64,000 nucleotides of DNA from NCBI RefSeq assembly GCF_001754075.1, contig NZ_MIEH01000016.1:62001-126000 (forward strand), written 5' to 3'. Shown one piece after another: positions 41,688 through 50,846 of this stretch. The first letter of the stretch is position 1. Every line of letters starts with the position of its first letter. Source of the DNA: Merdimonas faecis (lineage in GTDB: Bacteria > Bacillota > Clostridia > Lachnospirales > Lachnospiraceae). The position numbers were made by a program, and so were the translations under genes. The notes below the pieces were generated by a model that was not told the DNA's origin, searched no databases, and was given only the letters and a program-made list of their open reading frames with translations.

Positions 41688-41696
41688 AGGTAGCAT

Positions 41697-41909
41697 ATGG
41701 CATTTTTTAGCTCGGCAATTTCTATTTTGCAGACACTTGTGGTGGCTATTGGAGCCGGCCTTGCAGTATGGGGCGTTATTAACTTGCTGGAGGGATACGG
41801 AAATGACAATCCAGGGGCTAAGTCACAGGGAATTAAGCAGCTCATGGCCGGAGGTGGGGTTGTCCTCATTGGAACACAGTTGATCCCCTTGCTTGGAGGG
41901 CTATTCTGA
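41697..41909 (+). CDS. Maff2 family mobile-element membrane protein
   Basis: A 70-residue protein with two hydrophobic segments (about 5-27 and 47-68) joined by a polar loop (LEGYGNDNPGAKSQGIKQ). This is the characteristic Maff2 pattern seen in Tn1549-like elements, comparable to VirB2/TrbC-type small subunits in position. It may form part of the transfer channel. The upstream structured leader may regulate it and the following operon. Confidence 0.9.
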   Translation: MAFFSSAISILQTLVVAIGAGLAVWGVINLLEGYGNDNPGAKSQGIKQLMAGGGVVLIGTQLIPLLGGLF

Positions 41910-41929
41910 TGTAGAAAGGGGACTCATGT

Positions 41930-42802
41930 ATGTTCGATGGCATTTTTGAGGCAATCGAGAACTGGATGAGGGATCTCCTGACCGGGATGGTGACGTCCAA
42001 CCTGACGACAATGTTTACCGATGTCAATGATAAGACCGGGCAGATTGCGTCTCAGGTTGGACAGACGCCCCAGGGGTGGAACGGCAGTATTTTCAGCCTG
42101 ATACAGAACCTTTCTAACTCGGTGATCATTCCCATTGCGGGGATGATTATTACTTTTGTCCTGTGTTATGAGCTGATTACCATGCTGACGGAAAAGAATA
42201 ACATGCACGAGATTGACACCTGGATGTTTTTTAAGTATTTCTTCAAGATGTGGGTAGCGGTCTGGATGGTATCCAATACGTTTACGATCACTATGGCTGT
42301 CTTTGACGTGGGCCAATATGTGGTCAATGCGGCGGGAGGCGTGATCAGTTCCGATACAGCGATCAACGTGGAAACCATGCTGGACGCTATGGAGACGGCG
42401 ATGGAATCTATGAACATCGGGGAGCTGGTAGTGCTTGCCCTGGAAAGTATGCTGGTGAGCCTGTGCATGAAGATTTTATCTGTCCTGATCACGGTCATTT
42501 TGTATGGCCGTATGATTGAGATCTACCTTTACACCTCGGTTGCGCCGATCCCCTTTGCCACCCTTTCCAACCGGGAATGGGGGCAGGTGGGAAACAACTA
42601 TTTCCGTGGGCTTTTAGCCTTGGGATTCCAGGGATTTTTCATGATGGTGTGCGTCGGCATTTATGCGGTGCTGGTATCTACCATTGAAATCTCCGACAAC
42701 ATGCACTCAGCCCTTTTCGGAATAGCGGCTTATACGGTAATTCTCTGTTTCAGCCTGATGAAAACGGCAAGTTTAAGCCGCTCGATCTTCAATGCGCATT
42801 AG
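41930..42802 (+). CDS. VirB6/TrbL-like conjugation membrane protein
   Basis: A 290-residue polytopic membrane protein with about six hydrophobic segments (about 60-85, 100-125, 160-190, 195-215, 220-245, 255-275). The pattern RMIEIYLYTSVAPIPFATLS is typical of TrbL/VirB6-like proteins of this element family, which form the inner-membrane part of the channel. It follows maff2 by 20 bp. Confidence 0.88.
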   Translation: MFDGIFEAIENWMRDLLTGMVTSNLTTMFTDVNDKTGQIASQVGQTPQGWNGSIFSLIQNLSNSVIIPIAGMIITFVLCYELITMLTEKNNMHEIDTWMFFKYFFKMWVAVWMVSNTFTITMAVFDVGQYVVNAAGGVISSDTAINVETMLDAMETAMESMNIGELVVLALESMLVSLCMKILSVLITVILYGRMIEIYLYTSVAPIPFATLSNREWGQVGNNYFRGLLALGFQGFFMMVCVGIYAVLVSTIEISDNMHSALFGIAAYTVILCFSLMKTASLSRSIFNAH

Positions 42803-42813
42803 GAGGCGACGGG

Positions 42814-43413
42814 ATGGAACAGAAGAAATACAACATTATTTATGCCGATCCGCCATGGCGATATGAGATGAAAAAAGGGCAGGGAGTTGCGGAGAATCAT
42901 TACTCTACAATGGGGATAGAAGAAATCTGCAGTCTGCCGGTACAGGAAATCTGCGATAAGGATTGTGCGCTGTTTTTGTGGGTGACATTCCCTCAATTAC
43001 CAGAAGCGTTCAAAGTAATCAAAGCATGGGGATTTTGCTACAAGACAGTTGCCTTTGTCTGGATCAAGCAGAATAAATCAGGAAAAGGGTATTTCTTTGG
43101 CTTAGGATACTGGACTCGATCCAATGCGGAAATCTGTCTTTTGGCAGTAAGAGGAAAGCCGAAAAGAATATCAAAAAAAGTATTCCAGCTTATTGTCAGC
43201 CCTTTGCAGGAGCATAGCAAGAAACCGGAAGAAGCCAGGAAGCGTATTGTAGAACTGATGGGGGATCTTCCCCGGATTGAACTGTTTGCAAGGCGGCAGT
43301 CCGGTGGATGGGATGTATGGGGAAATGAAGTAGAAAGCTCCCTGGATATGGAAAATTTGCAGGAAAACAGAGGAAAGGAGCAGCCGGAGAAATGTGCAGA
43401 CTGCAGCGGATAA
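42814..43413 (+). CDS. MT-A70 family DNA adenine methyltransferase (orphan)
   Basis: A 199-residue SAM-dependent N6-adenine methyltransferase. The catalytic motif DPPW is at residues 12-15 and the SAM-binding region includes FLWVTFPQLPEAF and FVWIKQNK; the C-terminus ends with LFARRQSGGWDVWGNE, typical of MT-A70 proteins. No restriction enzyme is adjacent. It is wedged between trbL and prgI, which are usually neighbours, so it is probably an acquired accessory gene that protects transferred DNA from restriction. AGGAGGCGACGGG sets the start. Confidence 0.92.
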   Translation: MEQKKYNIIYADPPWRYEMKKGQGVAENHYSTMGIEEICSLPVQEICDKDCALFLWVTFPQLPEAFKVIKAWGFCYKTVAFVWIKQNKSGKGYFFGLGYWTRSNAEICLLAVRGKPKRISKKVFQLIVSPLQEHSKKPEEARKRIVELMGDLPRIELFARRQSGGWDVWGNEVESSLDMENLQENRGKEQPEKCADCSG

Positions 43414-43434
43414 GTTTCTCCGGCATGTGATTTT

Positions 43435-43824
43435 ATGGCGTTTGTCAGTGTACCAAAAGACCTGACGAAAGTAAAAAACAAAGTAGTCTTGAACCTGACA
43501 AAAAGACAGCTCATCTGTCTGTCAGCAGCGGCGGCCATCGGGCTGCCTTTTTATTTTCTCACACGGGAGTGGATCGGAACCACCAACGCCGCCACCGGCA
43601 TGGTGCTTCTCATGCTTCCGGCATTTATGTTTGCCATGTATGAGAGAGACGGGCTTCCCCTGGAGAAAATCCTGTGGAATATCGTGACGGTGAAATTCTT
43701 AAAGCCTGCTGTCCGCAGGTATGAGGTGGAGAACTTTTATGAAATGGAGCCGCCGGAGACTGTCTGGAAAGACAGGAAAGGAGGGGATCATCTTGGGAAA
43801 AAGAGAAGAAATCGTAGTCGATAA
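43435..43824 (+). CDS. PrgI family conjugation membrane protein
   Basis: A 129-residue protein with two adjacent transmembrane helices (about 28-48 and 52-72, including LICLSAAAAIGLPFYFL). The N-terminus MAFVSVPKDLTKVKNKV is the PrgI hallmark. PrgI/VirB3-like proteins work directly with the VirB4 ATPase encoded next, and the genes overlap by 32 bp. No good ribosome binding site is seen before the ATG, perhaps because the methyltransferase gene was inserted just upstream. Confidence 0.9.
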   Translation: MAFVSVPKDLTKVKNKVVLNLTKRQLICLSAAAAIGLPFYFLTREWIGTTNAATGMVLLMLPAFMFAMYERDGLPLEKILWNIVTVKFLKPAVRRYEVENFYEMEPPETVWKDRKGGDHLGKKRRNRSR

Positions 43825-46414
43825 GCGGAGAAAGAGGAAGTACCGCAGGCTGTCCCGCTATGAGAAAAAAGCAAAGAAAGCAGCAAAAAAGCAGGCAGCA
43901 AGGGAGGAAAAGGCCCGGAAGAAAGCAGAAAAAAGAGAGAAACGCAAGCCTGCGCAGCGACAGAAAAGCGCATCCGTTGAGCGGGGTGTCCAAAGACCGG
44001 GAAAGCCCTATCCGGAACATGCTGCCCGCCAGAAAGCTGTGAGTAGTACCGTGAACGGGGCAAAGAAGAAAGCAGATAAAAAGGCAGAGGAGAAGCGTCT
44101 GTCCGCCCAGAAGTCCATTCCCTACCGGGAAATGGCAAGGGATGGAATCTGCCGGGTGCAGGATAAATATTATTCCAAAACCATCCGTTTTTACGACATT
44201 AACTATCAGTTGGCACAGAATGAGGACAAAAATGCTATTTTTGAAAACTGGTGTGATTTCCTCAATTACTTTGACAGCAGTATCCATTTCCAGTTGTCGT
44301 TCATCAACCACCACAGCAACATGAAGGAATTTGAATCGGTCATCCAGATCAAGCCCCGGCATGACGCTTTTGATGATGTGCGCATGGAATACGCACAAAT
44401 GCTGAAAAATCAGCTTGCCAAAGGCAATAACGGCCTGGTGCGGACGAAGTACATTACCTTTGGCGTGGAAGCGGAAAATATCCGGGAGGCAAAGCCGAAG
44501 CTGGAGCGGATCGAGACAGACATCCTGAATAACTTCAAAGTGCTTGGCGTGTCCGCTTACCCGTTGGATGGCCGGGAGCGTCTGCAGATCATGTACGAGA
44601 CATTTAACCCGGAGGAGAAAGTGCCTTTCCAGTTTTCTTTCGACCAGGTAATGCGTTCCGGCATGGGGACAAAGGACTTTATCGCCCCTACAAGTTTCCT
44701 GTTTAAGAGTGGGAAAGATTTTATGATGGGGAATACCATCGGGGCAGTGTCCTACCTGCAGATCCTGGCCCCGGAGCTGACTGACCGGATGCTGGCGGAA
44801 TTTCTGGATATGGACAGGAACCTGATCGTCAACCTGCATATCCAGTCTTTAGACCAGATGAAAGCCATCAAACTGGTGAAAAGCAAGGTGACGGACATTA
44901 ACCGGATGAAGATCGAGGAGCAGAAAAAGGCAGTGCGTTCCGGATACGATATGGACATTATCCCGTCGGATTTGAATACTTACGGCGGGGAAGCAAAGCG
45001 CCTCCTGGAAGATCTCCAGTCCAGAAATGAGAGGATGTTCCTGGTGACGATTGTATTTCTGAATACGGCAAAGACGAAGCAGGAATTAGACAATGCGGTA
45101 TTCCAGACGGCGGGCATTGCGCAGAAATATAACTGTTCCCTGCGCCGTCTGGATTATATGCAGGAGCCGGGGCTGATGAGCAGTCTCCCGCTGGGATTGA
45201 ACCTGATCCCTATAAAACGGGCGCTGACCACCACATCTACGGCTATTTTTGTGCCTTTCACAACCCAGGAATTATTTATGGAAGGGGAATCCCTTTACTA
45301 TGGCTTGAACGCCCTTTCCAACAACATGATTATGGTTGACCGGAAGAAGCTGAAAAATCCAAACGGCCTGATCCTGGGAACACCTGGCTCTGGAAAATCC
45401 TTTTCGGCAAAGCGGGAGATTACTAACGCCTTTTTTGTTACCCAGGACGATATTATTATCGGAGATCCGGAGGGGGAATATTATCCCCTGGTCAATGCCC
45501 TGGGTGGGCAGGTAATCCATATCTCCCCCACAAGCCATGACTATATCAATCCCATGGACATCAACCTGGATTACTCAGATGATGATAACCCGCTGGGATT
45601 TAAGAGTGATTTTATCCTATCCCTGTGTGAGCTGATCATGGGGAGCCGCAACGGGATTGAAGCGGAGGAAAAGTCGGTGATTGACCGCTGTTTACCATTG
45701 GTGTATCAGAAATATTTTGAAGCGCCGGTGCCGGAAAATATGCCCATTCTGGGGGATCTCTATGATTGTCTGCGTCAGCAGAAAGAAGTGCAGGCACAGC
45801 GGATCGCTACAGCTCTGGAAATCTACGTCAACGGTTCCTTAAAAGTATTTAACCACCGTACCAACGTGGAGCTGAACAACCGGATCGTCTGCTTTGATAT
45901 CAAAGACCTGGGGAAACAGTTGAAAAAGCTGGGGATGCTGATTGTTCAGGATCAGGTGTGGAACCGTGTGACAGTCAACCGGGCGGCGCATAAGTCTACC
46001 CGGTACTATATAGACGAGTTCCATCTTCTTTTAAAAGAGGAGCAGACAGCAGCTTATTCCGTGGAGATCTGGAAGCGTTTCCGTAAGTGGGGCGGCATTC
46101 CCACAGGCATCACACAGAACATTAAAGACCTGCTTGCCAGCCGGGAAATTGAGAACATTTTTGAAAACTCGGATTTTATTTATATGCTTAACCAGGCAGC
46201 GGGAGATCGGCAGATCTTAGCGAAACAGCTCAACATATCACCTCATCAGCTATCTTATGTGACGAACAGCGGGGAGGGAGAGGGGCTGATCTTTTATGGA
46301 AGCACCATTATCCCCTTTAAGGACAAGTTCGATAAGTCCCTGCGTCTGTATTCGTTGATGACAACCAAAGTATCTGACCTGGAGCAACAGGAAGGGAGGA
46401 AGCGGACGGAATGA
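43793..46414 (+). CDS. VirB4-type conjugation ATPase
   Basis: An 873-residue ATPase that powers assembly of the type IV secretion channel. TTG 43793 is taken as start because AAAGGAGGGG lies 7 bp before it; the frame upstream is out of character. The basic N-terminus (KRRKRKYRRLSRYEKKAKKA) is followed by the VirB4 N-domain, Walker A GTPGSGKSF (about 529-537) and Walker B YYIDEFHLLL (about 737-746). It overlaps prgI and the dam-type methylase gene. Confidence 0.94.
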   Translation: MGKREEIVVDKRRKRKYRRLSRYEKKAKKAAKKQAAREEKARKKAEKREKRKPAQRQKSASVERGVQRPGKPYPEHAARQKAVSSTVNGAKKKADKKAEEKRLSAQKSIPYREMARDGICRVQDKYYSKTIRFYDINYQLAQNEDKNAIFENWCDFLNYFDSSIHFQLSFINHHSNMKEFESVIQIKPRHDAFDDVRMEYAQMLKNQLAKGNNGLVRTKYITFGVEAENIREAKPKLERIETDILNNFKVLGVSAYPLDGRERLQIMYETFNPEEKVPFQFSFDQVMRSGMGTKDFIAPTSFLFKSGKDFMMGNTIGAVSYLQILAPELTDRMLAEFLDMDRNLIVNLHIQSLDQMKAIKLVKSKVTDINRMKIEEQKKAVRSGYDMDIIPSDLNTYGGEAKRLLEDLQSRNERMFLVTIVFLNTAKTKQELDNAVFQTAGIAQKYNCSLRRLDYMQEPGLMSSLPLGLNLIPIKRALTTTSTAIFVPFTTQELFMEGESLYYGLNALSNNMIMVDRKKLKNPNGLILGTPGSGKSFSAKREITNAFFVTQDDIIIGDPEGEYYPLVNALGGQVIHISPTSHDYINPMDINLDYSDDDNPLGFKSDFILSLCELIMGSRNGIEAEEKSVIDRCLPLVYQKYFEAPVPENMPILGDLYDCLRQQKEVQAQRIATALEIYVNGSLKVFNHRTNVELNNRIVCFDIKDLGKQLKKLGMLIVQDQVWNRVTVNRAAHKSTRYYIDEFHLLLKEEQTAAYSVEIWKRFRKWGGIPTGITQNIKDLLASREIENIFENSDFIYMLNQAAGDRQILAKQLNISPHQLSYVTNSGEGEGLIFYGSTIIPFKDKFDKSLRLYSLMTTKVSDLEQQEGRKRTE

Positions 46415-47160
46415 ACAGTTGTATTAAATGGGTAGGCGGAAAGAGACTTCTAAGAAAACAGATTTTAGCAGAGTTTCCGGAAGACTACACAAGATATGTG
46501 GAAGTGTTTGGAGGAGCTGCGTGGTTGCTGTTTGCAAGAGAAAGAGACAACAGAGTGGAAGTATATAACGACAGGAACCATAACCTGGTAAATCTTTTCC
46601 GGTGCATAAAATATCATGGCGAGGCACTGCAGGAGGAACTAAAGTGGTGCCTTGTTTCCCGTGAATTTTTTGAGGACGCCTTGCACAATTATCAAAATCC
46701 AGACTTGACGGATATACAGAGAGCAGCCCGGTTTTTTGTGCTAATTAAATGTAGTTTCGGGGCAAAGCTGCAGGATTTCAGCGGAGCAAGGGTATCATTG
46801 GTTAATACGGTCAGAAATTTAGAACAGTTTCAGGAAAGATTGAAAAATACTGTGATTGAGCAGATGGACTTTGAGAAACTGCTTATCCTTTATGACAAAA
46901 AAGATACCTTTTTCTATCTTGATCCACCATATTTTCAAGCAGAAAAGTATTATAGGGATTCTTTCAGTGAAAAAGACCATTTGCGGCTAAAAGAGGTTCT
47001 TGTAAGTTTAAAAGGAAAATTTTTACTGACATACAATGATTGTCCTTTTATCCGGACATTGTATCAACAATTCTCTATTGTGCCAATGGTAAGGCAGAAC
47101 AACATGGCTTCTTGCAGCACTATGGGAGATTACCTGGAGATCATGATAAAGAATTATTAA
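46411..47160 (+). CDS. Dam-type DNA adenine methylase (D12 class, orphan)
   Basis: A 249-residue N6-adenine methyltransferase of the Dam/DpnM type. Motif X/I is CIKWVGGKRLL and YVEVFGGAAW (about 4-40), and the catalytic motif is DPPY (about 171-174). The start codon overlaps the VirB4 stop (ATGA) and GGGAGGAAGCGG precedes it. No restriction gene is present, so it should act as an antirestriction or regulatory methylase. It is the second adenine methylase in the conjugation operon. Confidence 0.92.
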   Translation: MNSCIKWVGGKRLLRKQILAEFPEDYTRYVEVFGGAAWLLFARERDNRVEVYNDRNHNLVNLFRCIKYHGEALQEELKWCLVSREFFEDALHNYQNPDLTDIQRAARFFVLIKCSFGAKLQDFSGARVSLVNTVRNLEQFQERLKNTVIEQMDFEKLLILYDKKDTFFYLDPPYFQAEKYYRDSFSEKDHLRLKEVLVSLKGKFLLTYNDCPFIRTLYQQFSIVPMVRQNNMASCSTMGDYLEIMIKNY

Positions 47161-47195
47161 CAGTGTTTGAAAAGAATGGGGAGTGGTAACTGTAT

Positions 47196-49688
47196 ATGCA
47201 GGATCAGGAATACAAAGCCAGGGATAAAACTGTCCGCAAGATGAACCGGGACGGACTGACGGAGGAAAACCTGTACAATGGGGAGACTGTCCGTGTCAGC
47301 CACCGGGAGCGGGAGGAACGGATACTGCTAAAACAGGCAGAGGATGTTTCCTTCTCCCGGCAGGAGAAAGAGCCGGAGCAACCATCAGAGGGCAGGAAAC
47401 GAAGGCAGAAATTAAAGAATCAGACGGAGGCAGGGCGGCCAGTGGATATTTCTCCTCATGCCGCCGGCAGGGAGAACGTAGAGACAGGCGATTTAGCCGG
47501 AACTAATCCTGCAATCCTTCCCGGTTCTGTGACAGGGAATACGGCAGAACCGGGACAGACGGAGCCTGCCGGGGAGGACAATCCGGCATCTGCCGCCCAT
47601 GACAGTATCCGGGAGCAGTCCTTCCGCTCCGGAAACATCCGGGGGCATCCGTCCGATACGTCAGTGTTGTTGGAATCCGTGTCAGAGGTTTCCCACCTGC
47701 GGAAGAAAAAGCTGGTGCAGGAGTATGCCCGGAAAGGGCGAGGGAAACCGGAGGATGCCGCCGCCATGGAGGACTTCCGGGAGGAGATCAAAGGGAAAAC
47801 CAAACGGGAGCAGATCCAGAAAGAACAGAAGAAGGCGAAGCGTTTATCCTTTGGGGATGAAGGAAACGGCATGGTGCGTGGGGCCGGTATGGGGATTTCA
47901 AAGAAGGCAGTTTCAGCGGCGGCAGGTTCCGCCGCTGTTTACGTCCATGGAAAAACCCATGAAGCAGAGCAGGAAAACACTGCCGTGGAAGGAGTCCACC
48001 GGGCAGAGCTGATGACAGAAAGCGCCCTCCGTTATGCCATGCACCGGACAAGCCGTGGCCTCCATAAGAGAAACGTCCGCCTTCAGGAAGCCGGTTACCT
48101 TGAAAGGGGGACAAGAAGCCTTCTGTATGAGACAGCACAGGAAGGCGGTGAGATAACAGCGCAGGCGGTAAAGAGCGCAGAGCAGGCCAAAAAGGGAATC
48201 CTGCAGAAGTTCTGGCAGAAACGCCAGTATCAGAAAGCGTACCGGGCAGCGAAAAAAGGAGAAAAGACAGCGGCAGGGACAGTAAAAGCCACGCAGACCA
48301 TTGCTTCTAAAGCAAGGAGCGTGGCTTCTTCTGTGTTTGCAAGGAGTAAAGGCATCCTGGGCATTGCGGCGGCAGCCATGCTGTTCTTTGTGATGATCGC
48401 TTCCCTGATGGCAAGCTGCGGCGCTTCCATCCAGGGTGGAGCGGCTTCTACCATTGCCAGTACCACTTATGGGAGTACGGACGAGGATATTTATGCAGTG
48501 GAGGATGCGTATTCTGCGCTGGAGGCGGCGCTGAACGAACAGATCAACAGCATGGAAAGCCGCTATCCCGGATATGACGAGTACCGCTATCAGATTGATG
48601 AAATCTCTCACAACCCGTATCACCTGATTTCTTACTTTTCTGCAAAATATGGGGAATTTACCTATGAACAGGTAAAGGATGAAGTGGAGGAAATTTTTCA
48701 GCGCCAGTACAGCATTGCCACGGAAAGCACACGGGAAACCGTGACAGAAACAAAAATGGTGCGGGTGGGGGAATCCTTGGGGCAGGTCGTAACCAGCGGT
48801 TACTGCAGTTGTTCTATCTGCTGCGGGCAATGGGCCGGCGGTCCTACGGCAAGTGGTGTCTATCCCACAGCCAACCATACCATTGCCGTGGATGCTTCTA
48901 ATCCTTTTGTGCCAATAGGAACAAAAGTCATTATGAATGGCGTAGAGTATGTGGTGGAGGATACGGGTGCTTTCGCCCGGTACGGGGTACAGTTTGATGT
49001 ATATTACAGCGACCATGCCGCTGCATCTGCCCACGGGCACCAGACCTGGGAAGCTTATATTGCGGACGATAATGGAAGCCAGGAAGTGGAAGTGACAACC
49101 ACACAGGAAGTGAACCGTCTGGATGTGACACTCACTAACCATGGGCTGGACGCCGTGCTGCGGGAGCTGATGGATGAGAATGAGGAAGGCCGGTATGACT
49201 TGTATAACGGCACATATGGAAACAGGGATTATCTGTTCGATACAGAAACCCTTCCAGGCGGGGGTGGTGATTTTGGCTATGAGATTCCGGCAGAAGCCCT
49301 GACCGACCAGAAATTTGCCAACATGATCCATGAGGCGGAAAAGTATCTGGGGTATCCCTATGTGTGGGGCGGCAGTTCCCCGTCTACCAGTTTCGATTGT
49401 TCAGGCTTCGTGAGCTGGGTGATCAATAACTGCGGCAATGGCTGGAATATCGGCAGGCAGACTACAGACGGATTGATGGGATACTGTTCCCAGGTTTCCA
49501 CGTCGGAAGCAAAGCCGGGAGACCTGGTCTTTTTCCAGGGGACTTACGATACGCCGGGGGCAAGCCATGTGGGGATCTATGTGGGCGATAACATGATGAT
49601 CCACTGCGGGAACCCTATCCAGTATACCAGTATAGCATCGTCCTACTGGCAGGAGCATTTCCTGGCCTTTGGACGCATCCATGGATAA
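47196..49688 (+). CDS. Bifunctional cell-wall hydrolase of the transfer system (3D and NlpC/P60)
   Basis: An 830-residue protein of the CD1108/Tn1549 type. A long charged, helical N-terminal half (about 1-385) is cytoplasmic. One transmembrane helix (about 387-408) is followed by an extracellular part: a 3D domain with TSGYCSCSICC and DTGAFARYGVQFDVYY (about 532-610), then a C-terminal NlpC/P60 domain with YVWGGSSPSTSFDCSGF (catalytic Cys near 735) and SHVGIYVGDNMMIHCG. It should open the peptidoglycan for the transfer channel. It lies directly before DUF4315 and DUF4366. Confidence 0.92.
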   Translation: MQDQEYKARDKTVRKMNRDGLTEENLYNGETVRVSHREREERILLKQAEDVSFSRQEKEPEQPSEGRKRRQKLKNQTEAGRPVDISPHAAGRENVETGDLAGTNPAILPGSVTGNTAEPGQTEPAGEDNPASAAHDSIREQSFRSGNIRGHPSDTSVLLESVSEVSHLRKKKLVQEYARKGRGKPEDAAAMEDFREEIKGKTKREQIQKEQKKAKRLSFGDEGNGMVRGAGMGISKKAVSAAAGSAAVYVHGKTHEAEQENTAVEGVHRAELMTESALRYAMHRTSRGLHKRNVRLQEAGYLERGTRSLLYETAQEGGEITAQAVKSAEQAKKGILQKFWQKRQYQKAYRAAKKGEKTAAGTVKATQTIASKARSVASSVFARSKGILGIAAAAMLFFVMIASLMASCGASIQGGAASTIASTTYGSTDEDIYAVEDAYSALEAALNEQINSMESRYPGYDEYRYQIDEISHNPYHLISYFSAKYGEFTYEQVKDEVEEIFQRQYSIATESTRETVTETKMVRVGESLGQVVTSGYCSCSICCGQWAGGPTASGVYPTANHTIAVDASNPFVPIGTKVIMNGVEYVVEDTGAFARYGVQFDVYYSDHAAASAHGHQTWEAYIADDNGSQEVEVTTTQEVNRLDVTLTNHGLDAVLRELMDENEEGRYDLYNGTYGNRDYLFDTETLPGGGGDFGYEIPAEALTDQKFANMIHEAEKYLGYPYVWGGSSPSTSFDCSGFVSWVINNCGNGWNIGRQTTDGLMGYCSQVSTSEAKPGDLVFFQGTYDTPGASHVGIYVGDNMMIHCGNPIQYTSIASSYWQEHFLAFGRIHG

Positions 49689-49715
49689 ATTTTTTTTAGA
49701 AGGAAGGTGTAAGGC

Positions 49716-50048
49716 ATGAACCGGAAGCTGCACCGGGTTTTGGATGAGATCCAGAAAACGGAGAAGAAGATCGACGAGTGGCAGGAACATTTAAAAGAAC
49801 TGAAACTGCTGGCAGAACAGCTTGAGAATGAGGAGATTATAAAAACCATCCGCTCCATGAAGCTGGACAGCCACCAGATGTTAGAGCTTCTGGAAGGGAT
49901 TCAGGATGGGACAGTTTCTATTCCCATCATGGCAGAGGGGCCAGAAGAAACAGACGGGAAAGACGGCATAGAGCCGGAAGAAGATATGGAAGAAAAGGCG
50001 CAGGAGACAGCGCCGGAAAGTGAGGACAGGAAGCATGAAGAAATTTAA
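49716..50048 (+). CDS. DUF4315 family protein
   Basis: A 110-residue protein. The N-terminal half is a predicted coiled coil (LDEIQKTEKKIDEWQEHLKELKLLAEQ, split here) that begins MNRKLHRVLDEIQKTEKKI; the C-terminus is acidic. It matches DUF4315 proteins of Tn1549-like elements, always next to the NlpC/P60 and DUF4366 genes. Function unknown, perhaps assembly of the transfer machine. Confidence 0.85.
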   Translation: MNRKLHRVLDEIQKTEKKIDEWQEHLKELKLLAEQLENEEIIKTIRSMKLDSHQMLELLEGIQDGTVSIPIMAEGPEETDGKDGIEPEEDMEEKAQETAPESEDRKHEEI

Positions 50049-50757
50049 CCGCTGGGTAATGGCGCTTGCGGTGGCGGGAGGCATCTTTTCCTCCACCGCC
50101 ACGACAGCTTTTGCTTATGTGCCAGACCCACAGCAGACAGAGGCAGCCACAGAACCGATATCAGAAAACGAAGGGACAGTGATCCCGGAGCAGGAGGCTG
50201 CGGGGCAGACGGAAGGGACGCCCCAGGAGGAAACACAGGGCGGGGAAACGCCTTTTTCCATTCCGGGAAACGGGGAAGTGCTGGATGATAAGACGGGGGA
50301 TGGAACGAAAGAATTTCTGACGATACAGACAAAAAATGGAAACACGTTCTTTTTAGTGCTAGACCGATCCAGCAATACGGAAAATGTCTATATGCTCTCC
50401 ATGGTGGATGAAAATGATCTGGCGGAGTTTCTGGATGAGACAAAGACGGAAGAAGTGCCTCAGGTGGTGATCCCGGAGACGGAAGCGTTGGCAGAAAGCG
50501 AGACGGAGAGCGAAACCGGATCAGAACCGGTACAGCCGAAAGAGGAGGACGGCAGGAATACCGGGGCGCTCCTGGCAGTTGGCGTCCTGGCTGCGGGAGC
50601 GATTGGAGCCGGCTATTATTTTAAGGTTGTGAAGCCGAAGAAAGAGGAGTCTCAGGAGGACGGGGAGGACTTGGAGTTCTATGACGGCGGTACTTACGTC
50701 AATGAAGATCAGCCGGAAGAGGACGGTTCCACAGAGGAAGAAAATAATAAAGCATAA
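50035..50757 (+). CDS. DUF4366 (CD1107-type) surface-exposed membrane protein
   Basis: A 240-residue protein that starts inside the end of the DUF4315 gene (AGGACAGGAAGC upstream). It has a signal peptide (about 1-27, ending TTAFA) and a Glu/Thr-rich stretch. A conserved domain follows (KEFLTIQTKNGNTFFLVLDR, about 85-130), then a second transmembrane helix (about 178-200) and an acidic cytoplasmic tail. The family is part of the conjugation module; role unknown. Confidence 0.87.
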   Translation: MKKFNRWVMALAVAGGIFSSTATTAFAYVPDPQQTEAATEPISENEGTVIPEQEAAGQTEGTPQEETQGGETPFSIPGNGEVLDDKTGDGTKEFLTIQTKNGNTFFLVLDRSSNTENVYMLSMVDENDLAEFLDETKTEEVPQVVIPETEALAESETESETGSEPVQPKEEDGRNTGALLAVGVLAAGAIGAGYYFKVVKPKKEESQEDGEDLEFYDGGTYVNEDQPEEDGSTEEENNKA

Positions 50758-50786
50758 GTGTTGATGAAAGCAAAGGTATTAGAAGG

Positions 50787-50813
50787 GGGCAGCCAGGGAA
50801 TTGGCTGCCCTTT
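50787..50813 (+). terminator. Hairpin/terminator before topoisomerase III
   Basis: GGGCAGCCA (50787-50795) pairs perfectly with TGGCTGCCC (50802-50810); only a short T run (TTTCT) follows. It may reduce, not stop, transcription into the topB-helicase unit. Confidence 0.6.
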
Positions 50814-50846
50814 CTCATACAGGCGAAAGCCGGAAAGGAGTATCCG

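Noticed and set aside
43721-43792. Longer N-terminus for VirB4 from ATG 43721
   Set aside because: It lies fully within prgI without a ribosome binding site, while TTG 43793 has AAAGGAGGGG at ideal distance.
43625-44839. 404-codon minus-strand open frame opposite virB4
   Set aside because: Antisense shadow of a gene with clear Walker motifs and an ideal ribosome binding site.
47913-49331. 472-codon minus-strand open frame opposite the 3D/NlpC-P60 gene
   Set aside because: Antisense shadow; the plus strand encodes conserved domains across the whole region.
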